Source of the DNA: Candidatus Brachybacter algidus
GTDB lineage: Bacteria > Bacteroidota > Bacteroidia > Chitinophagales > Saprospiraceae
Length of the DNA stretch: 64,000 nt
Direction: 5' to 3'
Assembly (NCBI GenBank): GCA_016711705.1
Contig: JADJSK010000002.1
Coordinates: 62,001-126,000 of the forward strand
Position 1 is the first letter of the stretch. Each line of letters begins with the position of its first letter. The translations under genes and the position numbers were made by a program. Below are positions 10,364 through 19,627 of this stretch, in pieces. The notes under the pieces were generated by a model. That model saw nothing but the letters and a program-made list of their open reading frames with translations, did not search any database and was not told the origin of the DNA.

Positions 10364-10402
10364 AACATCTCAGCATTCAACCGCTGGGATGTTTCTTTTT
10401 TA
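10364..10402 (+). terminator. 11-bp hairpin plus T tract
   Basis: AACATCTCAGC (10364-10374) pairs with GCTGGGATGTT (10383-10393), with one G-T pair and an 8-nt loop, and is followed by TCTTTTTT. It has the form of an intrinsic terminator. It could end secA transcripts or, since a promoter-like motif sits just before it, act as a leader attenuator for the next gene. Confidence 0.55.
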
Positions 10403-10423
10403 TAGCGTTTTAATAACATTGTC

Positions 10424-11005
10424 TTGTTTTTAGTCATTTATCATATTTTTTTCAATATAATAAGAGCCGCACTAACAGCCACTCTTCTTATTATGATATC
10501 TGCCAATCTCAATGCTCAAAATGTAACAAGCGATAGACTCTACACTCAGGTAGACCATATGCCACAGATCACAAATTGTTATACAAGCAATGGCAATATG
10601 TATAAAATAGACCGATGCACCAGCACCGCATTAAAGTCCTGGTTCCTGTCTCAAATGGAATACCCTCCCGACGCTCTGAAAGCGAAAATCGAGGAAAAGT
10701 TTTTATTTCTGGCCATAGTCGATACCTTGGGTATATTAACAGAAATGCGTCCTACAAATGAGATGACTTCTGACTTAGCGATAGAGGCTCACAGACTTGC
10801 TCATTTACTTATTGACATCAAAGAACCATGGATGCCCGGAATGCAGGGAAAGAAGAAAGTTAAAGTACAATTCGAGGTGCTTGTAGAATTTAAAATTGCT
10901 GACTGGAACAATGAAGTTTTACGGAGAGCAAAAGAAGCAGCTCGTCAAGATTCCATTTTAAAATCAAACCTTAAGTTGGATAGCATTCCTAAGAAAGGAA
11001 AGTAG
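10424..11005 (+). CDS. Exported protein with TonB C-terminal-like domain
   Basis: 193 residues. No in-frame ATG gives the signal peptide, so the best start is a TTG at 10424; the hydrophobic segment IIRAALTATLLIMISANLNAQ follows. The mature part carries YPPDALKAKIEEKFLFLAIVDTLGILTEMRPT, which has the pattern of the TonB C-terminal fold (YPxxA, then paired strands). There is no N-terminal membrane anchor or Pro-rich linker as in real TonB, so it may be a stand-alone periplasmic domain of the kind common in Bacteroidota. The tail is charged and Lys-rich. Function is not established. Confidence 0.6.
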   Translation: MFLVIYHIFFNIIRAALTATLLIMISANLNAQNVTSDRLYTQVDHMPQITNCYTSNGNMYKIDRCTSTALKSWFLSQMEYPPDALKAKIEEKFLFLAIVDTLGILTEMRPTNEMTSDLAIEAHRLAHLLIDIKEPWMPGMQGKKKVKVQFEVLVEFKIADWNNEVLRRAKEAARQDSILKSNLKLDSIPKKGK

Positions 11006-11037
11006 AAGGTCATAATTTAACAAATTAAACATGCCTC

Positions 11038-11793
11038 ATGAGAATAATATCCTTTCTAAAAAACATTGGAATTGGGTTTCTAACTTCAAAACTTGCTGTC
11101 AGGATTGTAAGATCTTTTTACACTACATACATTCCATTCTTTGGACTAAAGATCAATATCAATAATCAATTTATTACGGATCGTGAAGTCATTAATTTGT
11201 TCTGGGGTATTTATGAAAAAGCCGAAGTCAGGATGTCACGTAAATATTATTCCAAAGGAATGACAGTCGTGGAGTTCGGAAGCAGTATTGGAGTTATTTC
11301 TGCACTGTTAGGTAAGATGAAGGGACCGGACGTTCCTCAATATTGCATCGAAGCAAATGAATCATTGATACCAACCTTGAAAGCTAATCTTGAAATTAAT
11401 GCTATCGAAAATTCTACGATAATTCAAAAAGCTATTGGACCAAAGGGCGTTTCATCCGTGTTTCTTGACCTTTCATCAAGCAATTTAAACAGTAAGATTT
11501 CAAATGACTCAACAGGACAAGTTGTTGAAACTTTAGATCTGATCGAATTTATAGCTGAGGAATCTCTAAGAGATTTTTTCCTGATTTGTGATATTGAAGG
11601 GGCGGAGATCTTTTTTATTAATGAACAAATTGAGTTTCTGGTCCATTGCAAAACAGCTGTAATTGAATTACATAATATTTCATTTGAAGGCAAATATTAT
11701 TCCAGAGAATTATTGAACGAATTAATTCAGAGTAAATCAAACCTAAAATTGGTAGAAAAATACAGACATGTATATGTTTATCAAAGAAAATAA
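11038..11793 (+). CDS. FkbM family methyltransferase
   Basis: 251 residues. SAM-binding motif I appears as MTVVEFGSSIGVISALLG (about residues 78-95), followed by YCIEANESLIPTLKANLEIN (acidic loop binding the ribose), AIGPKGVSSVF and VETLDLIEF. The FkbM hallmark DIEGAEIFFI is at about residues 184-193. FkbM enzymes O-methylate hydroxyl groups on sugars or polyketides; the target here cannot be told. No glycosyltransferase or other capsule gene is next to it. It follows the TonB-C-like gene by 32 bp on the same strand and may share its transcript. Confidence 0.85.
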   Translation: MRIISFLKNIGIGFLTSKLAVRIVRSFYTTYIPFFGLKININNQFITDREVINLFWGIYEKAEVRMSRKYYSKGMTVVEFGSSIGVISALLGKMKGPDVPQYCIEANESLIPTLKANLEINAIENSTIIQKAIGPKGVSSVFLDLSSSNLNSKISNDSTGQVVETLDLIEFIAEESLRDFFLICDIEGAEIFFINEQIEFLVHCKTAVIELHNISFEGKYYSRELLNELIQSKSNLKLVEKYRHVYVYQRK

Positions 11794-11798
11794 TTTCT

Positions 11799-12380
11799 TT
11801 AATTTTTTACAAAAGTCACCTTTACATTCATCCTTATCGTATCCCCGGACCACATCTTCTGAGTTGAGGTCAGGTCATATCCTACTCCGGGATAATAAAT
11901 AAGTGACTGATCATGATGATTGATGAGACTGGATCGCTGACTATGCACCTTGATGTTTGTGATCCTACCTTGATTTAGATAAACAGAAACTTTTTGGATT
12001 GGAAGTTCCTCATCTAAAGCAGTGTAATTCATGACATCGGGATCTCCATACACACCGAAGGAGGTGTCAGCCTTGTATTTGTCAGACCATTTAGCATTGT
12101 CCAGATTTAACTTATTGAGCAATACCATTTCTGTGGGACCAACGGTGTCAGCAACCGTAATACTGTCAAGGGTTTGGTTAATATTGATAAGCTTAAATAA
12201 TTTGTGTGATTTCCTGACTTCCTTATAATCCTTCGTAATATAATCGGAGGCTTGGAAAAATTGAGGATTCTCATTTTTTTTCACATTATCGGCGTCTTGT
12301 TTACATGATACATTGAGGCAAATCAGACCAATTAATACAATGATATATTTCATCATATTCTTTAAGTATTCTTTGGTCAT
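11799..12380 (-). CDS. Putative lipoprotein of unknown function
   Basis: About 193 residues from the ATG at 12380; ATGs at 12356 and 12353 are equally possible and give a more compact signal (MKYIIVLIGLICLNVSC, then KQ). The Cys after LNVS is a plausible lipobox. The mature part ends in a beta-rich region (KVSVYLNQGRITNIKVHSQ, YYPGVGYDLTSTQKMWSGDT) with no recognised family. It begins at the end of gpmI on the same strand, so the two are likely co-transcribed. Confidence 0.6.
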   Translation of the reverse strand: MTKEYLKNMMKYIIVLIGLICLNVSCKQDADNVKKNENPQFFQASDYITKDYKEVRKSHKLFKLININQTLDSITVADTVGPTEMVLLNKLNLDNAKWSDKYKADTSFGVYGDPDVMNYTALDEELPIQKVSVYLNQGRITNIKVHSQRSSLINHHDQSLIYYPGVGYDLTSTQKMWSGDTIRMNVKVTFVKN

Positions 12381-12385
12381 TGTTA

Positions 12386-13915
12386 TCAACTTATCAATTT
12401 TATTCCGGTCATCGTCAATGGTTGAGCTATCCCCATTGAGTAAAGTATAGTCGGAGCAACGTCTCCAAGTCTTCCACTATGCAAATGTATATTATTGACA
12501 TCATTACCGACTAAGATACATGGAACCAAGTTCATCGTATGTGCAGTATTTGGACTTCCATCTTCATTGATCATATAATCGCTGTTGCCATGATCCGCTA
12601 TTATTATCAATCGATAATCCATTGACAACGCTTTTTCGACTATTTCAATCACACAGCCGTCTACCGTCTGCGCTGCGATCATCGCTGCCTTGAAATCCCC
12701 TGTATGTCCCACCATATCAGTATTAGCAAAGTTGACACAAATAAAATCAGGTTGATGGTCGTCCATTCCATATATCACCGCATTTTTCACACCCAGAGCA
12801 CTCATTTCCGGCTGAAGGTCATATGTAGCAACTTTAGGTGACTGGACTAATGATCTTTTTTCTCCTTCAAAAGGCTCTTCTCTTCCACCTGAAAAAAAGA
12901 AGGTGACATGTGGATATTTTTCTGTTTCAGCTATTCTAAGTTGAGTCTTGCCGGCATTGGAAATGACTTCCCCCAGTGTATTATTGAGATTGTCTTTATG
13001 ATATATTACATGAATATTTTTAAAGGTCTCATCATATTGAGACATAGTGGTGTAATAAAGATCCAAAGGTGTCATATTAAATTCAGGAATAGGTCTTTGG
13101 GTCAACACCTCGGTTAATTGTCGTGGACGGTCAGTTCTGAAATTGAGAAATAATACGGCATCTCCATCTTGGAATGTCGGCATAGCGCCATGTCTGATAC
13201 CCTCCGCCATCCATGGCTCCAGAAACTCATCAGTGATTCCCTTGTCGTAATTATTTTGGATGAATGCGAGCGGATCGTTCTGTGAACTACCGTGTCCATG
13301 AACGAGCAGGTCGTATGCTTTTTTTATTCTCTCCCAGCGATGGTCTCTATCCATTGAATAATAGCGACCTATCAGGGATGCGAGTCTGAAGGATGTATCT
13401 GACGTAAAGTTGATCACTTCTTCAATAAAATGAATGCCACTGGTTGGACCCGTATCTCTTCCATCCGTGAAAGCATGCACATATCCTTCTTCAATACCAA
13501 TCTCTGTAAGGACATGCGTGAAAGCGTTCAGATGATCGATGTGTGAATGAACTCCACCATCAGAAGCCAGTACCATGATGTGTAGGGGTTTATGATGCTC
13601 TTTGCAATAATTCACCAGGTTAATAACTTCCGGCTGATGGCGCACTTTATCCTCTCTGATTTCCTTATTTATTCTTGCCAGTTCCTGAAAAATAACTCTT
13701 CCTGCACCAATATTCATATGCCCTACTTCAGAATTTCCCATTTGACCGACAGGAAGTCCTACGTCCTCGCCAAAAGTGATAAGAGTCGTATGCGGATAAT
13801 TATTCCAAAGTGCATCCATATTTGGAGTATCAGCCATAGCAATAGCATCGCTGGAATGAACGGTGCCGAGGCCCCAGCCATCCAATATCATCAAGATCGT
13901 CTTTTTTGCATCCAT
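12386..13915 (-). CDS. gpmI: 2,3-bisphosphoglycerate-independent phosphoglycerate mutase
   Basis: 509 residues from the ATG at 13915 (MDAKKTILMILDGWGLG), the usual length; an upstream in-frame start at 13957 would add 14 residues absent from the family. The enzyme interconverts 3- and 2-phosphoglycerate in glycolysis using two Mn ions. Seen: metal-binding LDGWG, the GNSEVGHMNIGAGRVI block with the phosphorylated Ser, HSHIDHL, FTDGRDTGPTSG, FRTDRPRQL, ANTDMVGHTGD and IIADHGNSDYM. All metal ligands appear intact. Confidence 0.98.
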   Translation of the reverse strand: MDAKKTILMILDGWGLGTVHSSDAIAMADTPNMDALWNNYPHTTLITFGEDVGLPVGQMGNSEVGHMNIGAGRVIFQELARINKEIREDKVRHQPEVINLVNYCKEHHKPLHIMVLASDGGVHSHIDHLNAFTHVLTEIGIEEGYVHAFTDGRDTGPTSGIHFIEEVINFTSDTSFRLASLIGRYYSMDRDHRWERIKKAYDLLVHGHGSSQNDPLAFIQNNYDKGITDEFLEPWMAEGIRHGAMPTFQDGDAVLFLNFRTDRPRQLTEVLTQRPIPEFNMTPLDLYYTTMSQYDETFKNIHVIYHKDNLNNTLGEVISNAGKTQLRIAETEKYPHVTFFFSGGREEPFEGEKRSLVQSPKVATYDLQPEMSALGVKNAVIYGMDDHQPDFICVNFANTDMVGHTGDFKAAMIAAQTVDGCVIEIVEKALSMDYRLIIIADHGNSDYMINEDGSPNTAHTMNLVPCILVGNDVNNIHLHSGRLGDVAPTILYSMGIAQPLTMTGIKLIS

Positions 13916-13969
13916 AAGGTAAAGGTAAGGAATTATCCAAAGCCCAAACTTTAACATTTAATTTTTACG

Positions 13970-13998
13970 TTTGGTGCAATATTGGCACACTATTTGTG
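13970..13998 (+). promoter_or_regulatory. Putative promoter of the DUF4783 gene
   Basis: TTTG at 13970-13973 is followed after 17 bp by TATTTGTG at 13991-13998, one mismatch from TAnnTTTG. The start codon is 30 bp downstream. Confidence 0.45.
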
Positions 13999-14028
13999 TT
14001 TATGTAGTTAACAACAAAATCGAAACTT

Positions 14029-14406
14029 ATGCTTAGGCTTATCTTAATATCCTTTACTTTATTAATTGCTTCATTCTCATATGGGCAGCAACAGGCAATC
14101 AACGCCATTAAAAAGGGAGATGCTAAAGCACTTCAGTTGACCTTTACAGAGGATGTAGATATTACTATCAATGATCAGGGCGATCTGATGTCAAAGGCTG
14201 ATGCAGCAAAAAAAATGGAATCTTTTTTTGCTTCCAATAAAGTAATTTCTTATTCCGTCTCTCATACAGGTAAATCTCCAGACAACAAGAGCTTCTTTTC
14301 CATCGGAAACTTAAAAACTTCAGGAAAATCCATTCGTGCTTATATCAAATACAGTATGGTAAATGGAGTTGAAATGGTGCGGGAATTGAGGTTTAATGAG
14401 GAGTAG
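14029..14406 (+). CDS. DUF4783 family secreted protein
   Basis: 125 residues with a clear signal peptide (MLRLILISFTLLIASFSYGQ, cut before QQAINAIKKGD). The mature part matches the short NTF2-like DUF4783 layout: AINAIKKGDAKALQLTF, a central KADAAKKMESFFASN and a final strand pair RAYIKYSMVNGVEMVRELRF. Members are found across Bacteroidota; a role is not established. It is transcribed alone, divergent from gpmI. Confidence 0.8.
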   Translation: MLRLILISFTLLIASFSYGQQQAINAIKKGDAKALQLTFTEDVDITINDQGDLMSKADAAKKMESFFASNKVISYSVSHTGKSPDNKSFFSIGNLKTSGKSIRAYIKYSMVNGVEMVRELRFNEE

Positions 14407-14589
14407 GTAGGATAGTATTAGACTATGATAGTATAGAGTTAACCAGTTAACCAGTATTAGAGTATTAGAGTATGCTAGTATTATATTTAACCAGTATAGG
14501 ATTGGTACATTCTGGTATAATAGTGGATCGATATATTCTTTTTAACAAAGCAAGCTAATGCGCTAAAGTGCTAACTCGCTAACACGCTT
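14407..14589. repeat. Short-period repeat spacer
   Basis: Words such as TTAACCAG, AGTATTAG and GCTAAAGTG/GCTAACTC repeat with a 7-9 nt period up to the stop codon of the thioesterase gene. The GCTAA words recur near 45720, 58750 and 62380. Confidence 0.6.
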
Positions 14590-15024
14590 TCATTCCAATA
14601 CAAAATCTTCAGTCTTCGGCATAGTTAGAAAGATCTCTGCATATTCAGGAGGAAGGCAGTCTAACTTTCTTAACACTACATTCATCCATGCGCCATCCAC
14701 ATTAATTATAGCAGCAATTTCACCGTTTTCTTTAAAAATTTCATGTTTTATTGACCATCTGCTGCCATCTTTTCTGCACTTTGAAAGAAAGGAACTCACT
14801 TCGATATTTTCATTAGGCTGGATCTCTTTGCGATAGATAGTTTCTTCTCTAAATAGAATTGGGCCTAAATGTAGTTGTTTCATCAAACGTGCATTAAAAC
14901 CCATTGATTCCATAAGAACGAGCCTGGCATGTGCTCCAAAGTCTGCGTAAGCGGAGTGTCTCAGGTGCATATTTGCATCCACCTGTGCCCACATGACTTG
15001 TCCTTTGTATCTTAAGTTGTCCAT
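14590..15024 (-). CDS. Acyl-CoA thioesterase-like hotdog protein
   Basis: 144 residues of the 4HBT/YbgC-FadM type. The N-terminal VMWAQVDANMHLRHSAYADFGAHAR holds the Asp-x-Asn/His active-site pattern (here QVDANMHLRHS), and the IYRKEIQPNENIEVSSFLSKC segment is the central strand. It probably hydrolyses a CoA or ACP thioester in the cytoplasm. It starts 2 bp after the gmk stop, so yicC-gmk-thioesterase look like one transcript. Confidence 0.75.
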   Translation of the reverse strand: MDNLRYKGQVMWAQVDANMHLRHSAYADFGAHARLVLMESMGFNARLMKQLHLGPILFREETIYRKEIQPNENIEVSSFLSKCRKDGSRWSIKHEIFKENGEIAAIINVDGAWMNVVLRKLDCLPPEYAEIFLTMPKTEDFVLE

Positions 15025-15026
15025 CT

Positions 15027-15626
15027 TTATTTTTCTTTTGAAATTGATTGTATTGGCAATAAGAAACGTTCTACAACGATTTCAGCTTCTTTAAAAGCTA
15101 CCTCCAGAGAATCATTCACCAAAACAAAATCAAAAAGAGGCTCAAATTCTAGTTCGTGTGTAGCTTTTTCAATGCGCTTTTTAAGAGCCTCTGGCGATTC
15201 TGTCTTTCTATTGGTGAGTCTTTCAAAAAGCAACTCTTTCGAAGGCGGTTTAATGAATATGGTCAGGCATTGATCCTGAAATTTCTTTTTTAAGCTTATC
15301 GCTCCCTGGACATCAATGTCGAAAATAATATGCTTTTTCTCTGCCCAGATCCTCTCCATTTCTGACAATAGTGTTCCATAGTATTGGTTTTCATACACCA
15401 TTTCATATTCTGCAAATGCATCCTCTTTGATCAATTCATTAAATGCAGTAGCATCCATGAAAAAGTAATCTTTACCCTCTATCTCATGCTCTCGTTTAAT
15501 TCTGGTCGTGGCAGACACTGAAAAATCGAGGTAGTCATATTTGTTCAACAAGTGCCTCACGATTGTTGTCTTCCCGGCCCCGGAAGGCGCTGTGACGACA
15601 ATTAGTTTGCCTTCAAAATCAATCAT
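15027..15626 (-). CDS. gmk: Guanylate kinase
   Basis: 199 residues. It makes GDP from GMP and ATP. The P-loop VTAPSGAGKTTIVRHLL is at about residues 10-26. The GMP-binding region SVSATTRIKREHEIEGKDYFF follows, then FAEYEMVYENQYYGT, IIFDIDVQGAISLK and the lid region RLTNRKTESPEALKKRI. Length and motifs are standard. The gene starts immediately at the end of yicC, the order found in many bacteria. Confidence 0.97.
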   Translation of the reverse strand: MIDFEGKLIVVTAPSGAGKTTIVRHLLNKYDYLDFSVSATTRIKREHEIEGKDYFFMDATAFNELIKEDAFAEYEMVYENQYYGTLLSEMERIWAEKKHIIFDIDVQGAISLKKKFQDQCLTIFIKPPSKELLFERLTNRKTESPEALKKRIEKATHELEFEPLFDFVLVNDSLEVAFKEAEIVVERFLLPIQSISKEK

Positions 15627-16501
15627 TTATACAATATTGGCAGTTTGTTCTTTTATTTTTTCCAGTTCATCTTTCATAATGACGATCAACCTCTGGATGT
15701 CGCTATGGTATGCTTTCGCGCCAAGCGTGTTGATCTCGCGTCCCATCTCCTGACTTATAAAGTTTAGAGTTCTGCCTTTGGAAATTTCGTCTACTTCGAT
15801 AGTTTCAAGAAAGTATTTACAGTGTTGGGATAATCTGCTTTTTTCTTCACTGAAATCGATCTTTTCTATGTAATAAATAAGCTCTTGTTCGAACCTGTTT
15901 TTATCTACGCTCTCCACCGGCATAAACTCTTCAAGACCGTTAGAAATACGCTCACGGATCTTATCGATACGCTCGGCTTCAAAGTTGATGATCTTATCGA
16001 GACAATCTTCTATGGTTGCTATATTTTTGATAAAATCCTGCTCTATTGCGATTCCTTCATCTTTTTAAATGCAAGAAATCTGTCAAGAGCTGCATCCAGC
16101 GTGCTTTCTATTATGTCCCATTCTTCATCTGTGATTGCTTTGGAACCATTGGAAAGAATTTCCGGTACACGTAGCAAACTAGGAATGATCTGAGATGTAT
16201 CTAAGCCCAACTCTTCTGCTATAGGTTTTAGTGACATAGCATAGCTGCGCAATAAACTCTCATTGATCAGACCTACAGGAACACTGTTTGATGATGATAG
16301 CTCTATGCTGACATCTATCTTACCACGGATGGCAGTTTCCAGCACTTCCTTGCGTAATAAATTTTCTTTTTCCTTTAAGTCAAAAGGAGATCGTACCCTA
16401 ACGTCTACAATTTTGGAATTGACAGACTTTATCTCGATAGATAAGGTTTTGTCTTGAAATGGTCTTTTAGCTGAACCAAAGCCTGTCATTGAAAATAGCA
16501 T
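15627..16501 (-). pseudogene. yicC: YicC family endoribonuclease gene split by a one-base frameshift
   Basis: The N-terminal half starts at 16501 with the family signature MLFSMTGFGSAK and runs to RFLAFKKMKESQ then a stop at 16043. The C-terminal half, in another frame, continues as EGIAIEQDFIKNIATIEDCL and ends with LNFISQEMGREINTLGAKAY, the YicC C-terminal signature. Adding one base to the T run at 16062-16066 (five A in the coding strand) makes KKDEGIAIEQ and gives one 291-residue protein, the usual YicC size. Known YicC proteins are endoribonucleases that degrade small RNAs. The break is probably a homopolymer error, so the gene is likely intact. Confidence 0.8.
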
Positions 16502-16521
16502 GTGTCATCATTTGAGGAGTG

Positions 16522-16529
16522 CAAATGTA
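16522..16529 (-). promoter_or_regulatory. Putative -7 element of yicC
   Basis: The reverse strand reads TACATTTG, a perfect TAnnTTTG, 20 bp before the yicC start. No clear -33 TTG is seen. Confidence 0.4.
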
Positions 16530-16659
16530 ATTAAACAAAAATTATTATTGAAAAATAGAATTAACCGTGTATAAAACAAAATGCAATAAAAGCTAAATAT
16601 TTGAATAGATAATTTATAAAAAGATGGATACCAGTAAATTAGTTGATTTTTATTTGACA

Positions 16660-16786
16660 GATTCCTCCCTTCTGTCGGAATGACAAAACCTTTGGCTTGA
16701 GGGGGTATAAAATGGGGCGTCTAGGCCGCCCCATTTTATACCCAAATTCCATCGACTTAGTGTCATTCCGAGCGAAGCGAGGAATC
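16660..16786. repeat. Nested palindromic (MITE-like) element
   Basis: Outer arms of 26 bp (16660-16685 and 16761-16786) are inverted copies with 3 mismatches; the right arm reads TGTCATTCCGAGCGAAGCGA and continues GGAATC. Inside lies a perfect 17-bp hairpin (16703-16719 with 16727-16743, arm GGGTATAAAATGGGGCG, 7-nt loop). There is no ORF. It lies in a 546-bp gene-free spacer, otherwise AT-rich with no other visible structure. Confidence 0.75.
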
Positions 16787-16997
16787 TTTATTCGCTAAGT
16801 CTTTTTTTTTGTACAATTTGTTATGCACACAAATGCAAGGTACTTTATAGTAGATTTTTAATTCATCAAAATAATAACATATTATTGATATATCAATAAA
16901 TATAAATATTACTGTCACTTATTTCTAGCGAATATTTTGACACTTTTAACGATGTGAAGTATCCGTTGGTCTAATCAATTGAAACCTTTGCGGACAG

Positions 16998-17031
16998 TTG
17001 CGTTATAATTGAAATTTTGGGTATAATTTTG
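16998..17031 (+). promoter_or_regulatory. Putative promoter of the outer-membrane receptor gene
   Basis: TTG at 16998-17000 and TAATTTTG at 17024-17031 (perfect -7) are 23 bp apart. The ATG is only 16 bp beyond the -7, giving a very short leader. Confidence 0.5.
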
Positions 17032-17047
17032 ATAAAATTTAATTGAC

Positions 17048-19471
17048 ATGAAAACAATATTTGTAAAATCAAACTTCATCCTTGCCATCATGTTTTACCT
17101 TTCGTCAGCAGCATCTGCTCATACCGTCAGTGGTGTGTTGAAACTTGAAGATGAAAGTCCGGCCACCGGAGCATCAGTATATATTACTTCTGCTATTGAT
17201 TCTACAATTGTTAAAGCATCGGTAGTGGACGAAAATGGCAAATTTACCCTCGAAGATATTGGTGCAGGCGAATATTTATTGCATGCCGCTTTGATAGGTT
17301 ATACTCCCTTTGAAAATAAGATTAGCGTAGTCGGTGATATCGAAGTAGAAAAAATTAATCTCGTTCCTTCCGCAAACCAGTTGAATGAGGTAACAATTAA
17401 ATATAAAAAGCCACTCATCGAAAGAGATCGGGATAAAATCGTCGTAAATGTGGAAAACAGCATCCTCGCAGCAGGCAATTCAGCGTGGGAAGTATTGGGT
17501 TCTTCTCCCGGAATTACAGCCACTAACAGCGACCAATTATCTCTGAAGGGACGTCAGGGAGTCAATGTCTGGGTGAATGGAAAGCCATTGCAACTCAGTG
17601 GCTCAGATCTCGCTAACTATCTCAAATCTTTGCCTGCTTCTGCACTGTCCAAAGTCGAGATCATCTCCAATCCTGCAGCAAGATATGATGCATCCGGCAC
17701 CTCAGGCATCATTAATCTCGTTATGATCAAAGATAAAAAAATCGGTACCAATGGCTCTATTAGTCTTTCCTATGGACAGGGCCAGTTACCAAAATCGGTA
17801 AATAGCATTTCACTAAACCACCGAAATGCAAAATTCAATATTTATGGCATGTACAACCTTACCTATCGTGCCAATTTCAACAAATTATTACTCTACAGAA
17901 AATTTTATGACAAAGGTGTCTTCACCGGAGCATATGATCAGGACAATGATCTCACAATAGCCAGGTTTAATAATATGGCGAGAATCGGTGTGGACTTTAC
18001 ACTATCTGACAAGATGGATCTGGGAATCCTCATTAATGGTAATCTTTCAAAATTCAATCCAAATGGTTTAAACAAGACGACAATTGTCAATGCTGAAGGA
18101 ATTCCGGCTTCGAAATTCACCACACAAAATGATTCACATGATCTATGGCATGACATGGGTGGCAATATTCACTATGGTTACAGAATCACAAAAGATCAGA
18201 ATCTGACAGTTGATTTGGATTATGCACCTTTTGGAAATACTACGGAGCAGACATTTACGACACATTCATACGATCTCACAGGAATAGAACTTGGTATTCC
18301 ATATATTTTATACGGAGATCTTCAGGGAGGTTTGGATATTTATTCAGCTAAAACGGATTATTCGAGTCAATATAAAAATGGGTTGAAGCTGGAATTCGGT
18401 GGTAAAACGAGTTACGTCAAAGCAGATAATGACATTAAATTCTTCGATAAGTCGACAGAAACAGCAGTTTTTGATTCCACTAAAAGCAACCATTTTATTT
18501 ATAAAGAAAATATCAACGCCTTATACGCCAACGCTTCCGGCCAATTTGGGAAATGGGTGATCCAGGCAGGTCTCCGTATGGAAAACACCAATATCGATGG
18601 CGAACAGAAGGTAAATAATACCTCCTTTGATAAAAATTACACAAATTTATTTCCAAGTGCACTGGCAGCCTATACATTCAGCGACAGGAATGAATGGAGC
18701 TTTTCAGTGAGTCGGAGAATCGACCGACCGTCCTATGGTCAACTGAATCCATTTAAATTTTTCCTGGATCCCACGACTTACAGAGAAGGCAATCCTTATC
18801 TTGATCCTCAGACCAGTTGGAATTTCGAATTGACTCATACTTTCCTGCAAAAATTCAGCACCACCTTCGGTTATAGTAAGACGCTGGATAATATTACGCA
18901 AGTCATTGGTCCAGTGGAGGGACTTGAAAGAATTACCGTCCAGACTGATAAAAACCTTGCATCATTCGACTATTACGGAATAACGCTTTACATGCCATTT
19001 ACCTTCTTCAAGATATGGCAAAGCATCAATTCTGTCAACTTGTATTATGGTCATTATAAAGGCAATCTCATTAATACACAGCTGAGTAATGGTAATGTTG
19101 CATTCAATTGGAATTCGAAAAATATCTTTCAGCTTAAAAAGGATTACTCGATAGAATTATCAGGCAATTATAGAAGTAGAGAGATCTATGGTTACATGGA
19201 CGTCCAGCCGATCGCTTCCCTTTCAATTGGCGCTCAAAAACAGATCCTCAATAAAAAAGGCACCTTGAAATTCGCATTTACAGATATCTTTTACTCCGAG
19301 CTCACGACAGCCACCACTGAATTCACAGATTACATTGAAAAATTTAAAGTCGGTCGTGATTCCCGTGTCGCTACTTTGAGTTTTACTTACAGATTTGGAA
19401 ATAATAATGTGGGTCAATTAGGGAGAAGGCAAGGTGGTGCTCAGGACGAGAAACAGCGAGCAGCTGGATAG
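17048..19471 (+). CDS. Outer-membrane beta-barrel receptor (CarboxypepD_reg + OMP_b-brl_3)
   Basis: 807 residues. A signal peptide ends near SSAASA; next is a carboxypeptidase-regulatory-like domain (HTVSGVLKLEDESPATGASVY to EVEKINLVPS, about residues 25-110). A plug-like segment follows: LGSSPGITATNSDQLSLKGR, VNVWVNGKPLQL, IISNPAARYDASGTSGIINL. The remaining 550 residues are amphipathic barrel strands ending in YRFG. This is the OMP_b-brl_3 relative of TonB-dependent receptors, without a recognisable TonB box. The substrate is unknown and no SusD-like partner is adjacent. Confidence 0.88.
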   Translation: MKTIFVKSNFILAIMFYLSSAASAHTVSGVLKLEDESPATGASVYITSAIDSTIVKASVVDENGKFTLEDIGAGEYLLHAALIGYTPFENKISVVGDIEVEKINLVPSANQLNEVTIKYKKPLIERDRDKIVVNVENSILAAGNSAWEVLGSSPGITATNSDQLSLKGRQGVNVWVNGKPLQLSGSDLANYLKSLPASALSKVEIISNPAARYDASGTSGIINLVMIKDKKIGTNGSISLSYGQGQLPKSVNSISLNHRNAKFNIYGMYNLTYRANFNKLLLYRKFYDKGVFTGAYDQDNDLTIARFNNMARIGVDFTLSDKMDLGILINGNLSKFNPNGLNKTTIVNAEGIPASKFTTQNDSHDLWHDMGGNIHYGYRITKDQNLTVDLDYAPFGNTTEQTFTTHSYDLTGIELGIPYILYGDLQGGLDIYSAKTDYSSQYKNGLKLEFGGKTSYVKADNDIKFFDKSTETAVFDSTKSNHFIYKENINALYANASGQFGKWVIQAGLRMENTNIDGEQKVNNTSFDKNYTNLFPSALAAYTFSDRNEWSFSVSRRIDRPSYGQLNPFKFFLDPTTYREGNPYLDPQTSWNFELTHTFLQKFSTTFGYSKTLDNITQVIGPVEGLERITVQTDKNLASFDYYGITLYMPFTFFKIWQSINSVNLYYGHYKGNLINTQLSNGNVAFNWNSKNIFQLKKDYSIELSGNYRSREIYGYMDVQPIASLSIGAQKQILNKKGTLKFAFTDIFYSELTTATTEFTDYIEKFKVGRDSRVATLSFTYRFGNNNVGQLGRRQGGAQDEKQRAAG

Positions 19472-19627
19472 GAGATGTCGGAGGTTGAATTTTGATTTAC
19501 AAATGCATGACAATAGACTAAAACATTTATTTCAACTATTCGTTTCTATAACATCATTTGCTTACATTTTGAATAAATAGAGCATTATGATAAAAAATGC
19601 AATATTTTCGCAGCATTAAATGATCCT

